Part shown: piece by piece, positions 49,732 to 58,933 of the stretch | Numbering within the stretch: the stretch's first letter is position 1 | Layout of the letters: every line of letters starts with the position of its first letter | NCBI RefSeq assembly: GCF_014649015.1 | Contig: NZ_BMSF01000008.1 | Coordinates: forward strand, 1-64,000 | Source: Streptomyces narbonensis | GTDB taxonomy: Bacteria > Actinomycetota > Actinomycetes > Streptomycetales > Streptomycetaceae | DNA: 64,000 nucleotides | Reading direction: 5' to 3' | Notes under the pieces: model-generated | Told to the model about the DNA's origin: nothing | Seen by the model: the letters and a program-made list of their open reading frames with translations, nothing else | Databases searched by the model: none | Program-made: the position numbers and the translations under genes

Positions 49732-50459
49732 CGCTTGTCCTTCGAGGCGGCGCTCTTCGCCGCTGCGTCGATGGCCTCGGTGAAGGTCTCCAGGGGCTGT
49801 GCGCCCGCGATCGGGCGGCCGTTGACGAGGAAGGACGGGGTGGAGGTCGCGCCGAGCGCGTACCCCTGCTCCTGGTCCTTGCGGACGGCCTCGCGGGCCG
49901 CCGTCCCTTCGGCGTCCTTCGCGAACCGGGCCGCGTCGGGGACGCCGGCCTCCTTCGCGAGGGCCGCGAGCCGGTCCTTCCCGAAGCCCTTCTCCTTGGC
50001 CCCTTCGGCGTACGCGGCCTTGTGGAACTCCCAGAACCGGCCCTGCTGCCCGGCCGCCCAGGAGGCGCGGGCGACGGCCTCCGACTCCTCGCCGAAGATC
50101 GGGAAGTTCCGCCACTCGATGCGCAGGACGCCCTTGTCCACGTACTTCTTCATGAGGACCGGCTCGGTGTCCCGGGCGAACTTCCCGCAGTAGCCGCACT
50201 TGAAGTCGGCGTACTCGATGAGGACGACGGGCGCATCGGCGCGGCCCAGGGCGAGCTTGTCGGAGGCGTCGCGGCGGGCGTACGCCTCCAGCTCGGGGTA
50301 GACGCCGGCGGACGGGTCTGCGGAGACCTCGGCGACGGCGGACGAGCCGCCCGCGCCGCGGCCGGAGGACGGCGCGGTGGCGGTGTACGAGACGACGCCG
50401 AGCAGCACGGCGGCGGCCGCCACGCCGGAGACGATCACGATCGGCTTGGACTTGGACAT
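49728..50459 (-). CDS. DsbA-family thiol:disulfide oxidoreductase
   Basis: A 243-residue membrane-anchored protein. A single N-terminal hydrophobic helix (PIVIVSGVAAAAVLLGVVSY) precedes a thioredoxin-like fold with active site CGYC in YADFKCGYCGKFARDTEP. The cis-Pro loop is GATSTPSFLVNGRPI. It acts outside the membrane on secreted proteins, either forming disulfides or, with its CcdA-like partner, reducing them. The genes overlap by four bases. ATG 50459 follows a GGAG-rich stretch. Confidence 0.92.
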   Translation of the reverse strand: MSKSKPIVIVSGVAAAAVLLGVVSYTATAPSSGRGAGGSSAVAEVSADPSAGVYPELEAYARRDASDKLALGRADAPVVLIEYADFKCGYCGKFARDTEPVLMKKYVDKGVLRIEWRNFPIFGEESEAVARASWAAGQQGRFWEFHKAAYAEGAKEKGFGKDRLAALAKEAGVPDAARFAKDAEGTAAREAVRKDQEQGYALGATSTPSFLVNGRPIAGAQPLETFTEAIDAAAKSAASKDKR

Positions 50460-50532
50460 GCGGAAGCGCTCCTGAGGAGGGAGAGGAGAAGAGAGGGAGA
50501 AGGGACGAGGGACGGCGGAGTGCGCCGTCCGT

Positions 50533-51105
50533 CTACACCCTCATCAGGGTCGACAGCTCCACCGGTGACGGCGCCGCGCGCTCGGGCGGCTCCCGCCCCG
50601 GGGCGGCCCCCCGCCCGTCCGGCTCCCCGTGCCGGGCCGAGGCCGGCGTCCGGTCGGCGGCCAGCGCGGGCAGCAGCTCCGCGAAGCCGCCGGGGCGCGG
50701 CGGTACGACGGGACCCGAGGCCCCGGCCTCGGCGGCGTGGCCCGGATCACAGCCCGGCACGCCGGCGCCCATGACGGGGGCCGCACTCAGGGCGTGGGCC
50801 GCGCTCACGGCGGGGGCCGGGCTCACGGCGGGGGCCGGGCTCAGGGCGTGGGCCGGGCTCAAGGCGTGGGCCGCGCTCACGGCGGGGGCCGGGCTCAGGG
50901 CGTGGGCCGCCCTCACGGCAGGGGCCGGGCTCAGGGCGTGGGCCGCGCTCGTCGCGGGCGGGGCTCCCGTCACAGGGGAAGCGCTCCTCGCGGCCGAGTC
51001 TCCCCTCACCGGGGACGCGCTCGTCGCCGTCCCGCACACCAGCAGGCCCAGCACCAGCCCCGCCAGCGCGGCGAAGGCCGCCAGGGCGCGGGTGGTGCGG
51101 AACAT
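50533..51105 (-). CDS. Exported hypothetical protein with AAHALSPAPAVS repeats
   Basis: A 190-residue protein. The signal peptide is RALAAFAALAGLVLGLLVC, with a Cys near the cleavage site. The middle third is a 12-residue tandem repeat (AAHALSPAPAVS and variants, 36 bp at DNA level, about 50775–50950). The C-terminal region is Pro/Arg-rich. ATG 51105 has GAGAGG upstream. It is not recognised as a known family. It precedes the dsbA/ccdA operon by 73 bp on the same strand and could belong to it, and it is divergent from hrpA. Confidence 0.62.
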   Translation of the reverse strand: MFRTTRALAAFAALAGLVLGLLVCGTATSASPVRGDSAARSASPVTGAPPATSAAHALSPAPAVRAAHALSPAPAVSAAHALSPAHALSPAPAVSPAPAVSAAHALSAAPVMGAGVPGCDPGHAAEAGASGPVVPPRPGGFAELLPALAADRTPASARHGEPDGRGAAPGREPPERAAPSPVELSTLMRV

Positions 51106-51208
51106 GCGATACCTCTCGGGTCCGGTCGACGTGCCCGAAATAGTACGCACCCCCCACCCGGAAATCGGTTCGCCGCTTCTCCGCCGCAGGTGCGATCCTG
51201 GGATCCGT

Positions 51209-54200
51209 ATGTCTACTTCCTTCGCCGCCCTCCAGTCCGTCCTGGCCGAGGTCTCGCTGCGGGACTCCCACCGGCTCGGCCGTCGTCTCGAAGGCGCCCG
51301 CCGCATCCGCAAGCCCGAGGCCCGTGAGGCCGTCCTGGACGAGATCGCCGCCGAGGCGGCCAAGGCCAAGGAGCGCGTCGACGGGCGCGCCGCCCGCGTG
51401 CCCGCGATCACGTACCCCGAGCAGCTGCCCGTCTCCCAGAAGAAGGACGAGATCCTGGAGGCGATACGCGACCACCAGGTCGTGATCGTCGCCGGTGAGA
51501 CGGGGTCGGGCAAGACCACGCAGATCCCGAAGATCTGCATGGAGCTGGGCCGGGGCGTCCGGGGCATGATCGGGCACACGCAGCCCCGCCGGATCGCCGC
51601 CCGCACGGTCGCCGAGCGCGTGGCCGAGGAGCTGAGGACCCCGCTGGGCGAGGCCGTCGGCTGGAAGGTCCGCTTCACCGACCAGGTGAACCCCGACGCG
51701 ACCTTCGTGAAGCTGATGACGGACGGCATCCTGCTCGCCGAGATCCAGACGGACCGCGAGCTGCGCGCCTACGACACGATCATCATCGACGAGGCCCACG
51801 AGCGGTCCCTCAACATCGACTTCCTGCTCGGCTATCTGGCCCAGCTGCTCCCGAAGCGCCCCGACCTCAAGGTCGTCATCACCTCCGCGACGATCGACCC
51901 GGAGCGCTTCTCCCGCCACTTCGGCGACGCCCCGATCGTCGAGGTCAGCGGCCGTACGTATCCGGTCGAGGTCCGCTACCGCCCGCTCCTCGAAGAGGAC
52001 AGCGAAGAGTCCGACCGCGACCAGATCACCGCGATCTGCGAGGCCGTCGACGAGCTCCAGTCCGAGGGCCCCGGCGACGTCCTGGTCTTCCTCTCCGGTG
52101 AGCGCGAGATCCGCGACACGGCGGACGCGCTCCTCAAAAGGAACCTCCGCAACACCGAGGTCCTCCCTCTCTACGCCCGCCTGTCGCACGCCGAGCAGCA
52201 CCGCGTCTTCCAGGCCCACTCCGGCCGCCGGATCGTCCTCGCGACGAACGTCGCCGAGACCTCGCTGACCGTCCCCGGCATCAAGTACGTGATCGACCCG
52301 GGCACCGCCCGCATCTCGCGCTACTCGCACCGCACCAAGGTCCAGCGCCTGCCGATCGAGGCGGTCAGCCAGGCCAGCGCCAACCAGCGCAAGGGCCGCT
52401 GCGGTCGTACGAGCGACGGCATCTGCATCCGGCTGTACTCGGAGGACGACTTCCTGACCCGTCCGGAGTTCACGGACGCCGAGATCCTCCGGACGAACCT
52501 GGCCTCCGTCATCCTCCAGATGACCGCCGCCGGCCTCGGCGACATCGAGAAGTTCCCCTTCATCGACCCGCCGGACCACCGCAACATCCGGGACGGCGTG
52601 CAGCTCCTCCAGGAACTGGGGGCGATCGACCCGGCCGAGAAGGATCCGAAGAAGCGGCTCACCCAGCAGGGCCGGAAGCTCTCCCAGCTGCCCGTGGACC
52701 CCCGGCTCGCCCGGATGGTCCTGGAGGCCGACAAGAACGGCTGCGTCCGCGAGGTCATGGTGATCGCGGCCGCGCTCTCCATCCAGGACCCGCGCGAGCG
52801 GCCCTCCGAGAAGCAGGCGCAGGCCGACCAGCAGCACGCCCGCTTCAAGGACGAGACGAGCGACTTCCTCGCCTTCCTCAACCTCTGGCGGTACGTCCGC
52901 GAGCAGCAGAAGGAGCGCGGCTCCAGCTCCTTCCGCCGGATGTGCAAGCAGGAGTACCTGAACTTCCTGCGCATCCGCGAGTGGCAGGACATCTACGCGC
53001 AGCTGCGGACGGTCGCCAAGCAGATGGGCATCCACCTCAACGAGGAGGACGCCCCCGAGCAGTCCGTGCACGTCTCGCTCCTCGCCGGCCTGCTCTCCCA
53101 CATCGGTCTGAAGGACGTGAAGGAGTCCAAGGACGGGTCGAAGGACGGCTCCCGCCGCGAAGGCGGCCGGGGCGGCGAGTACCTGGGCGCGCGGAACGCC
53201 AAGTTCGCGATCTTCCCCGGCTCCGCGCTCTTCAAGAAGCCCCCGCGCTTCGTCATGTCGGCCGAGCTGGTCGAGACCTCGCGCCTCTGGGCCCGGGTGA
53301 ACGCCCGGATCGAGCCCGAGTGGATCGAGCCGCTCGCCCAGCACCTGGTGAAGAAGACGTACAGCGAGCCGCACTGGGAGAAGGACCAGGCTGCCGTGAT
53401 GGCCTTCGAGAAGGTGACGCTGTACGGCGTGCCGATCGTCGCCGACCGCAAGGTGAACTACGGCCGGATCGACCCGGAGGTCTCCCGCGACCTCTTCATC
53501 CGGAACGCGCTGGTCGAGGGCGACTGGCGGACCCACCACAAATTCTTCGCCGACAACCGCAAGCTCCTCACCGAGGTCGAGGAGCTGGAGCACCGCGCCC
53601 GGCGCCGGGACATCCTGGTCGACGACGAGACGCTCTTCGACTTCTACGACAAGCGCGTCCCCGAACACGTCGTGTCCGGAGCCCACTTCGACTCGTGGTG
53701 GAAGCACAAGCGCCATGACGAGCCGGAGTTCCTGGACTTCGAGCGCGAGATGCTCATCAACGAGAAGGCGGCCGGGGTCACCAAGGACGACTACCCGGAC
53801 TCCTGGCGGCAGGGCCCGCTGAAGTTCCGCGTGACGTACCAGTTCGAGCCCGGCGCGGACGCGGACGGCGTGACCGTCCACGTACCGCTCCAGGTGCTCA
53901 ACCAGGTGACGGACGAGGGCTTCGAGTGGCAGATCCCGGGGCTGCGCACCGAGGTCGTCACGGAGCTGATCCGTTCGCTCCCGAAGCCGATCCGCCGCCA
54001 CTACGTGCCGGCGCCGAACTTCGCGACCCGCTTCCTCGACGCGGTCGTCCCCGTCCAGGAGCCGCTGGCGGGCGCGCTCGCCCGTGAGCTCCAGCGGATG
54101 GTCGGCGTCCCGGTCACGGCCGAGGACTTCGACTGGACGAAGGTCCCCGAGCACCTCAAGGTGACCTTCCGGATCGTCGACGAGCGGCGGCGCAAGCTGG

Positions 54201-55186
54201 CCGAGGACAAGGACCTGGAGACGCTGCGGCTCCAGCTGCGCCCCAAGGCCCGCAAGGCCCTCTCGCAGGCCGCGGCGGCGGCCACGGGCGGCCCGGACGG
54301 CTCGGGGCCCTCCCTGGAGCGCACGGGCCTCAAGGACTGGACGATCGGGGCGCTCACGAAGGTCTTCGAGACCAAGCGGGGCGGGCAGCCGGTCAAGGCG
54401 TACCCGGCGCTCGTGGACGAGGGCGAGAGCGTGGCCGTCCGGCTCTTCGACACGGAGGCCGAGCAGGCGCAGGCGATGTGGCGGGGCACCCGGAAGCTGA
54501 TCATGCTGAACATCCCGGTGAACCCGGCGAAGTTCGCCTCGGACAAGCTGACGAACCAGCAGAAGCTGGCCCTGTCCTCGAACCCGCACGGCTCGATACA
54601 GGCCCTCTTCGACGACTGCGCCACCGCCGCGGCCGACAAGCTGATCGCCGACCACGGCGGCCCGGCCTGGGACGAGGATTCCTTCCGGAAGCTGTACGAC
54701 AAGGTCCGCGCGGACCTGGTGGACACGACGGTCCGGACGGTGGGCCAGGTCCAGCAGATCCTGGCGGCCTGGCAGGCCTGCCAGCGCCGGCTGAAGTCCA
54801 CGAACAGCCTGGCCCTGATCAACAACCTCACGGACGTGCGCGAGCAGCTGGCCTGGCTGGTGCCGGCGGGCTTCGTCACCCGTACGGGGCTCAAGCGGCT
54901 GCCGGACCTGATGCGCTATCTGGTGGCGGTGGACCGGCGGCTCCAGCAGATGGCGACGGGCGTCCAGCGGGACACCACCCGCATGGAGAAGGTCCACGAG
55001 ATGCTCGACGAGTACGCGTGGCTGCTCGAACAGCTCCCGAAGGGCCGCCCGGTGCCGACCGAGGTGACCGACATCCGCTGGATGATCGAGGAGCTGCGGG
55101 TGAGCTATTTCGCGCACGCGTTGGGCACGGCGCACCCCGTCTCGGACAAGCGGATCGTGAAGGCGATCGACGCGGCCGCCCCCTAG
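51209..55186 (+). CDS. hrpA: ATP-dependent RNA helicase HrpA
   Basis: A 1325-residue DEAH-box helicase. The P-loop is GETGSGKTTQ (96–105) and DEAH lies at 194–197 (IIIDEAHERS). SAT in VITSATID and motif VI QRKGRCGRTSDG are present, followed by the helicase-associated HA2 and OB-fold regions and the long HrpA-specific C-terminal domain. Length and order match bacterial HrpA of about 1300 residues. Such enzymes unwind mRNA structures, and E. coli HrpA is linked to mRNA processing and rescue of stalled ribosomes. ATG 51209 lacks a strong ribosome-binding site. The stop is followed within 90 bases by tRNA-Asp. Confidence 0.95.
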   Translation: MSTSFAALQSVLAEVSLRDSHRLGRRLEGARRIRKPEAREAVLDEIAAEAAKAKERVDGRAARVPAITYPEQLPVSQKKDEILEAIRDHQVVIVAGETGSGKTTQIPKICMELGRGVRGMIGHTQPRRIAARTVAERVAEELRTPLGEAVGWKVRFTDQVNPDATFVKLMTDGILLAEIQTDRELRAYDTIIIDEAHERSLNIDFLLGYLAQLLPKRPDLKVVITSATIDPERFSRHFGDAPIVEVSGRTYPVEVRYRPLLEEDSEESDRDQITAICEAVDELQSEGPGDVLVFLSGEREIRDTADALLKRNLRNTEVLPLYARLSHAEQHRVFQAHSGRRIVLATNVAETSLTVPGIKYVIDPGTARISRYSHRTKVQRLPIEAVSQASANQRKGRCGRTSDGICIRLYSEDDFLTRPEFTDAEILRTNLASVILQMTAAGLGDIEKFPFIDPPDHRNIRDGVQLLQELGAIDPAEKDPKKRLTQQGRKLSQLPVDPRLARMVLEADKNGCVREVMVIAAALSIQDPRERPSEKQAQADQQHARFKDETSDFLAFLNLWRYVREQQKERGSSSFRRMCKQEYLNFLRIREWQDIYAQLRTVAKQMGIHLNEEDAPEQSVHVSLLAGLLSHIGLKDVKESKDGSKDGSRREGGRGGEYLGARNAKFAIFPGSALFKKPPRFVMSAELVETSRLWARVNARIEPEWIEPLAQHLVKKTYSEPHWEKDQAAVMAFEKVTLYGVPIVADRKVNYGRIDPEVSRDLFIRNALVEGDWRTHHKFFADNRKLLTEVEELEHRARRRDILVDDETLFDFYDKRVPEHVVSGAHFDSWWKHKRHDEPEFLDFEREMLINEKAAGVTKDDYPDSWRQGPLKFRVTYQFEPGADADGVTVHVPLQVLNQVTDEGFEWQIPGLRTEVVTELIRSLPKPIRRHYVPAPNFATRFLDAVVPVQEPLAGALARELQRMVGVPVTAEDFDWTKVPEHLKVTFRIVDERRRKLAEDKDLETLRLQLRPKARKALSQAAAAATGGPDGSGPSLERTGLKDWTIGALTKVFETKRGGQPVKAYPALVDEGESVAVRLFDTEAEQAQAMWRGTRKLIMLNIPVNPAKFASDKLTNQQKLALSSNPHGSIQALFDDCATAAADKLIADHGGPAWDEDSFRKLYDKVRADLVDTTVRTVGQVQQILAAWQACQRRLKSTNSLALINNLTDVREQLAWLVPAGFVTRTGLKRLPDLMRYLVAVDRRLQQMATGVQRDTTRMEKVHEMLDEYAWLLEQLPKGRPVPTEVTDIRWMIEELRVSYFAHALGTAHPVSDKRIVKAIDAAAP

Positions 55187-55274
55187 CAGGGCAGTCGCCC
55201 CCGGCGGGTTCGACCGCACCCCCTGACCTGCTGTACAGTCTGTCTCGCAGCCGCTCACAAGAGGCTGCGAGCAA

Positions 55275-55348
55275 GGCTCTGTGGAGCAGTTGGTTAGCTC
55301 GCCACCCTGTCAAGGTGGAGGTCGCGGGTTCAAGTCCCGTCAGAGTCG
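55275..55348 (+). tRNA. tRNA-Asp (GTC), copy 2
   Basis: A 74-nt cloverleaf identical to the copy at 48579–48652, including the preceding AA. Anticodon GTC is in loop CTGTCAA. It lies downstream of hrpA, preceded by a possible −10 box TACAGT about 38 bases upstream. Confidence 0.97.
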
Positions 55349-55355
55349 CTTCAAT

Positions 55356-55385
55356 GAAGGCCCGCATCGTGAGATGCGGGCCTTC
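55356..55385 (+). terminator. Terminator of tRNA-Asp copy 2
   Basis: A perfect 13-bp stem GAAGGCCCGCATC with its complement around GTGA, eight bases after the tRNA. Confidence 0.82.
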
Positions 55386-55470
55386 GTCGTGTTCCCGTGT
55401 ATTGACGGCGCAGGGTGCCCGCCGGTACCCCGGACTCAGGGAGTCGGGTCCCCACCGGAGGTGGTCGCGC

Positions 55471-55662
55471 ATGGCGGCGGCGTCAGCGGCACGGCACGAC
55501 ACGCGCGCGCTGCTGCGTGCCCATCTGGCGGCCGCTTCCCGGTACGGACACCTCACACGTCACTGCGTGGTCTGCCATCGCCTCCTGCGGCTCGTCATGG
55601 AGCTTCCCGAGGCCGAGGAGCCCACGGGGCCCGAGGAGGACGAAAGTCCCACCGACCCATGA
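55471..55662 (+). CDS. Small conserved-type protein with a CVVC motif
   Basis: A 63-residue product. A helical N-terminus (AARHDTRALLRAHLAAASRY) is followed by HLTRHCVVCHRLLRLVM with a CxxC–H arrangement that could bind zinc, then an acidic Glu/Pro tail. ATG 55471 has GGAGG nine bases upstream. I recall a short Streptomyces family of unknown function next to bldC with this pattern, possibly DUF6274, but am not certain. Its 3' end faces bldC's 3' end across a 330-bp gap. Confidence 0.7.
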   Translation: MAAASAARHDTRALLRAHLAAASRYGHLTRHCVVCHRLLRLVMELPEAEEPTGPEEDESPTDP

Positions 55663-55992
55663 CCAACGGCGGGTTGGAAGCGTTCCCGCGAGTGGCAGGC
55701 TGGTGGTTGGCAAGGCTTCACCGGTGTGACGGGAGTCACCGAAAGAGTTTCTGGAACCCCTTCACTTACACCCCTCCTACACCGGCCCGATTTAATATGT
55801 GCAATTGCACCACCGTTCGCAGAGTGGCGCCGGGCACAAAAAAGATCGCGCCAGACCCGGCGGAGTCCAGCGCGATCGTTGACGAAGGCCTGTTGGGGCA
55901 GGAATCCGTCGGCAGTACTAGGGGTGGGCGACCGGATTGGGGGATCCGGACGGGCCCGGTGTTACGGGGTGCTGCGGGGTGTTGAGCGAGCC
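55663..55992. other. Convergent intergenic region with AT-rich palindrome
   Basis: A 330-bp region with no gene. It holds the bldC terminator (separate entry) and GTGCAATTGCAC, a perfect 12-bp palindrome at 55799–55810 within an unusually AT-rich stretch. Nothing else is recognised. Confidence 0.6.
55838..55877 (-). terminator. Rho-independent terminator of bldC
   Basis: On the minus strand an 8-bp stem GATCGCGC/GCGCGATC with a partly paired inner loop is followed by six T residues. This is a classical intrinsic terminator, rare in Streptomyces, 116 bases downstream of the bldC stop. Confidence 0.88.
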
Positions 55993-56199
55993 TCAGGCCT
56001 CGCTGCGCTGCTGCGGAATACCCGCGAGCAGAGCGCGAACCTCGGCCTCGCGGTAACGGCGGTGCCCACCCAGGGTGCGGATGGACGTGAGCTTGCCCGC
56101 CTTCGCCCAACGGGTCACCGTCTTCGGGTCCACACGGAACATCGTGGCAACCTCGGCGGGGGTCAGCAGCGGCTCGGCATCAGGGGTGCGAGCGGTCAT
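55993..56199 (-). CDS. bldC: Developmental regulator BldC
   Basis: A 68-residue protein consisting of one MerR-like winged-helix DNA-binding domain: LLTPAEVATMFRVDPKTVTR, then SIRTLGGHRRYREAEVRALL. Length and sequence match BldC, which has no effector domain and binds cooperatively to direct repeats to hold back entry into development. ATG 56199 has GGAGG six bases upstream. The neighbouring hypothetical gene and vdh match the known bldC locus of S. coelicolor. A strong intrinsic terminator follows. Confidence 0.97.
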   Translation of the reverse strand: MTARTPDAEPLLTPAEVATMFRVDPKTVTRWAKAGKLTSIRTLGGHRRYREAEVRALLAGIPQQRSEA

Positions 56200-56786
56200 G
56201 AGCGGCCTCCTCGGGAGAACCGAACCAATCTCGGTTCTTTCCTCTAAATTCTGCACCTTGACCCGCGTTGCCCGAAATGGCAGAAGCGGGTCGAGTCGGT
56301 TATAGGACGAACGGCTTGTCCTCGGCACTACAACTACACCATCCGTCCAGCCACGTCGGCCAAACCGATGGAATTGCCCTCGCAGGTGTTCATCAGCGGC
56401 GGAAGTCGATGGACCATGCCATAACGGACAGTCACGCGCCTGTGACGATCAGTCACAGGGCGATCAGGAGTCCTCAGACCCCCCATAGAGTGCAATGCTG
56501 AGCGTTCCGCCCAAACTTGGACGGAAGGAACCCTCCCCGGACTCCTTGTCCTATTTTGGCACGAGGGTGGGTGATGGACGCAAGGGTGCGTTAAGTGCTG
56601 TCCGTCACGCTTGAGCCAAAGGCCCGGATCGGGACCAACGTCCTCGTCACCCACATGCCGAAAGACCCCGGCGCGGAGAGCGCGCCGAGAGGCACCCGGA
56701 GCCGAAGGGTCCGGATGCTTGAAGATCATTTACCCCAGCCGGACATGTCTTGTCGATGGCGACCTGACGAAGATGCCCGACTGATG
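56200..56786. promoter_or_regulatory. bldC upstream region
   Basis: A 587-bp non-coding region upstream of bldC, and downstream of the hypothetical gene on the same strand. It contains CCTGTGAC–GATCA–GTCACAGG at 56439–56459 (perfect 8-bp arms). A second inverted repeat, TTCCGCCCAA…TTGGACGGAA, has one mismatch near 56504–56525. The minus-strand promoter hexamers were not identified with confidence. Short ORFs here lack codon bias and were not called. Confidence 0.5.
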
Positions 56787-57656
56787 TCAATTCGCGCCTC
56801 GCAGGTCCCTGACGACCCGCCAGCGCTCCGCCAGCCGGCCGTACACCTCACTCGCCCGCTCGCCGTCCCCGGCCCGCAGCGCCGCGATCCCCTCCGCCAT
56901 CTCCGCCGCCGACCGCTCCGCCGCCAGCCACTCCTCCGCGACCGCGTGCACCAGCCCCCCGAAGTCCAGCTCCACGAGCGCCCGCGGATGGAACTCCTCC
57001 AGCCACCGGCCCACATCGACCAGGCCCTCCGTCATCGGCCCCTCGTCGATCGACTCCCGCAGCGCCCGCAGCGCCCGGGCCAGCCGCCGCCGCGCCTGCG
57101 CCATCGTCGTCCGGTAGCGCAGCATCGGCGGGCGGCCCGGCTCCGTGGCCCCCTCGACCGCCGGCACCCCCGGCTCGTACCGCCGGTCCTCGTCCCCGAA
57201 GAGCGCGAACCAGCGCAGCGGCACCTGCCAGACCGCCGTACGGATCCACGGGCGCGCGTCCGGGTTCCCGCTCAGCCACCGCTCGTAGTCGCCGGCGATC
57301 TGGGACCGCACGACCGGCGGCAGCATCGCGTCCAGCACCGGCCCCGGATAGCCGTCGGCCACCAGCTCCTCGACCGCCAGCCAGCTCCGCAGCCGGGTCC
57401 GCCACGGGCAGATCACCACCACCCCGTCCAGATGTGCGACGAAGGCCTCCCCGCTCTCCTGGAGCGGCACCGGCACAGGAGGAGTCGACAGCAGGTCGGC
57501 GAGCGAGCGCCGCAGCTCCTCCTGCGCCCCAGGGGTGCGGGGCCGCCGCGCGTACCGCGCCCAGTGGCTCCGCTCCGGCTCCGGAAACGCGGCCAGCGGC
57601 TCGTACACCCGCAGATAGGACGCATAAGGGACGAGGACCGAGGAGGCGACCGACAT
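56787..57656 (-). CDS. Conserved hypothetical protein next to bldC
   Basis: A 289-residue soluble protein with no signal peptide and no recognised catalytic motif. It begins MSVASSVLVPYASYLRVYEP and includes a Trp-rich middle (RSWLAVEELVADGYPGPVLD, then IRTAVWQVPLRWFALFGDED). The C-terminal third is helical and charged. I recall an actinobacterial orthologue at the same place (SCO4090) of unknown function. It is divergent from vdh across 176 bp and lies upstream of bldC on the same strand, but the 587-bp gap makes co-transcription unlikely. Confidence 0.85.
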   Translation of the reverse strand: MSVASSVLVPYASYLRVYEPLAAFPEPERSHWARYARRPRTPGAQEELRRSLADLLSTPPVPVPLQESGEAFVAHLDGVVVICPWRTRLRSWLAVEELVADGYPGPVLDAMLPPVVRSQIAGDYERWLSGNPDARPWIRTAVWQVPLRWFALFGDEDRRYEPGVPAVEGATEPGRPPMLRYRTTMAQARRRLARALRALRESIDEGPMTEGLVDVGRWLEEFHPRALVELDFGGLVHAVAEEWLAAERSAAEMAEGIAALRAGDGERASEVYGRLAERWRVVRDLRGAN

Positions 57657-57832
57657 GCCGCGAATCCTTCCACGGAGGCCCTCCGAGAGGGGATGATCCC
57701 GGAGGACGGAGGGTGATCCTGAGCACTGGTGCCGATCTACGCACAGGTAGGACTTACTCTCTTGCCGAACTGGTCCTCCCCCACCCGCAGGGAGGTCCGT
57801 AAACCGCCGCTTCGTACTTGGGAGTCACCACC

Positions 57833-58933
57833 GTGACCGATGTGACCGGCGTTCCTGTCGTTCCCGCAGACGTGCTGCACACCTTGTTCCGCTCGGAGCA
57901 GGGTGGCCACGAGCAAGTCGTGCTCTGCCAGGACCGCGCCACCGGCCTCAAGGCCGTCATCGCCCTCCACTCCACCGCCCTGGGCCCCGCCCTCGGTGGA
58001 ACCCGCTTCTACCCGTACGCCAACGAGGCCGAGGCGATCGCCGACGCGCTCAACCTCTCGCGCGGCATGTCGTACAAGAACGCCATGGCCGGCCTCGACC
58101 ACGGCGGCGGCAAGGCCGTCATCATCGGGGACCCGGAGAAGATCAAGACGGACGAGCTGCTGCTCGCCTACGGGCGCATGGTGGCGTCCCTCGGCGGCCG
58201 CTACGTCACGGCCTGCGACGTCGGCACCTACGTCGCCGACATGGACGTCGTCGCCCGCGAGAACAAGTGGACCACCGGCCGCTCCCCCGAGAACGGCGGC
58301 GCCGGCGACTCCTCGGTCCTCACCGCCTTCGGCGTCTTCCAGGGCATGCGCGCCTCCGCGCAGACCCTGTGGGGCGACCCGACGCTGCGCGGCCGCAAGG
58401 TCGGCGTCGCGGGCGTCGGCAAGGTCGGCCACTACCTCGTCGAGCACCTCCTGGAGGACGGCGCCGAGGTCGTCATCACCGACGTGCGCGAGGAGTCGGT
58501 CCGCCGGATCACCGACAAGCACCCGCAGGTCACCGTCGTCGCCGACACCGACGCGCTGATCCGCGTCGAGGGTCTCGACATCTACGCGCCCTGCGCGCTG
58601 GGTGGCGCCCTGAACGAGGAGACCGTCCCGTTCATCACCGCGAGCATCGTCTGCGGTGCGGCCAACAACCAGCTCGCCCACCCGGGCATCGAGAAGGACC
58701 TCGTGGAGCGGGGCATCCTCTACGCGCCCGACTACGTGGTCAACGCCGGTGGCGTGATCCAGGTCGCCGACGAGCTGCACGGCTTCGACTTCGACCGCTG
58801 CAAGGCGAAGGCCACGAAGATCTTCGACACCACCCTCGAAATCTTCGCACGTGCGAAGGCTGACGGCATTCCGCCGGCCGCCGCCTCCGACCGGATCGCC
58901 GAGCAGCGCATGGCGGAGGCCCGCCGGGGCTGA
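57833..58933 (+). CDS. vdh: Valine (branched-chain amino acid) dehydrogenase
   Basis: A 366-residue NAD-dependent amino acid dehydrogenase of the Glu/Leu/Phe/Val family. The catalytic Lys segment is RGMSYKNAMAGLDHGGGKAV. The Rossmann motif is VGVAGVGKVGHYLVEHLLED, with VVNAGGVIQVADEL near the end. It deaminates valine and related amino acids, feeding acyl-CoA precursors for polyketides. GTG 57833 follows GGGAG by nine bases and gives the length known for Streptomyces Vdh. It is divergent from the conserved hypothetical gene, as in S. coelicolor. Confidence 0.95.
   Translation: MTDVTGVPVVPADVLHTLFRSEQGGHEQVVLCQDRATGLKAVIALHSTALGPALGGTRFYPYANEAEAIADALNLSRGMSYKNAMAGLDHGGGKAVIIGDPEKIKTDELLLAYGRMVASLGGRYVTACDVGTYVADMDVVARENKWTTGRSPENGGAGDSSVLTAFGVFQGMRASAQTLWGDPTLRGRKVGVAGVGKVGHYLVEHLLEDGAEVVITDVREESVRRITDKHPQVTVVADTDALIRVEGLDIYAPCALGGALNEETVPFITASIVCGAANNQLAHPGIEKDLVERGILYAPDYVVNAGGVIQVADELHGFDFDRCKAKATKIFDTTLEIFARAKADGIPPAAASDRIAEQRMAEARRG

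Noticed and set aside
50747..55258. 1503-residue minus-strand ORF
   Set aside because: It is the exact antisense shadow of hrpA, with Leu/Asp/Val/Arg-rich low-complexity translation and no domains.
48579..55348. Integrated element bounded by tRNA-Asp copies
   Set aside because: No integrase, excisionase, replication or conjugation gene lies between them, and HrpA and DsbA/CcdA are ordinary chromosomal genes.
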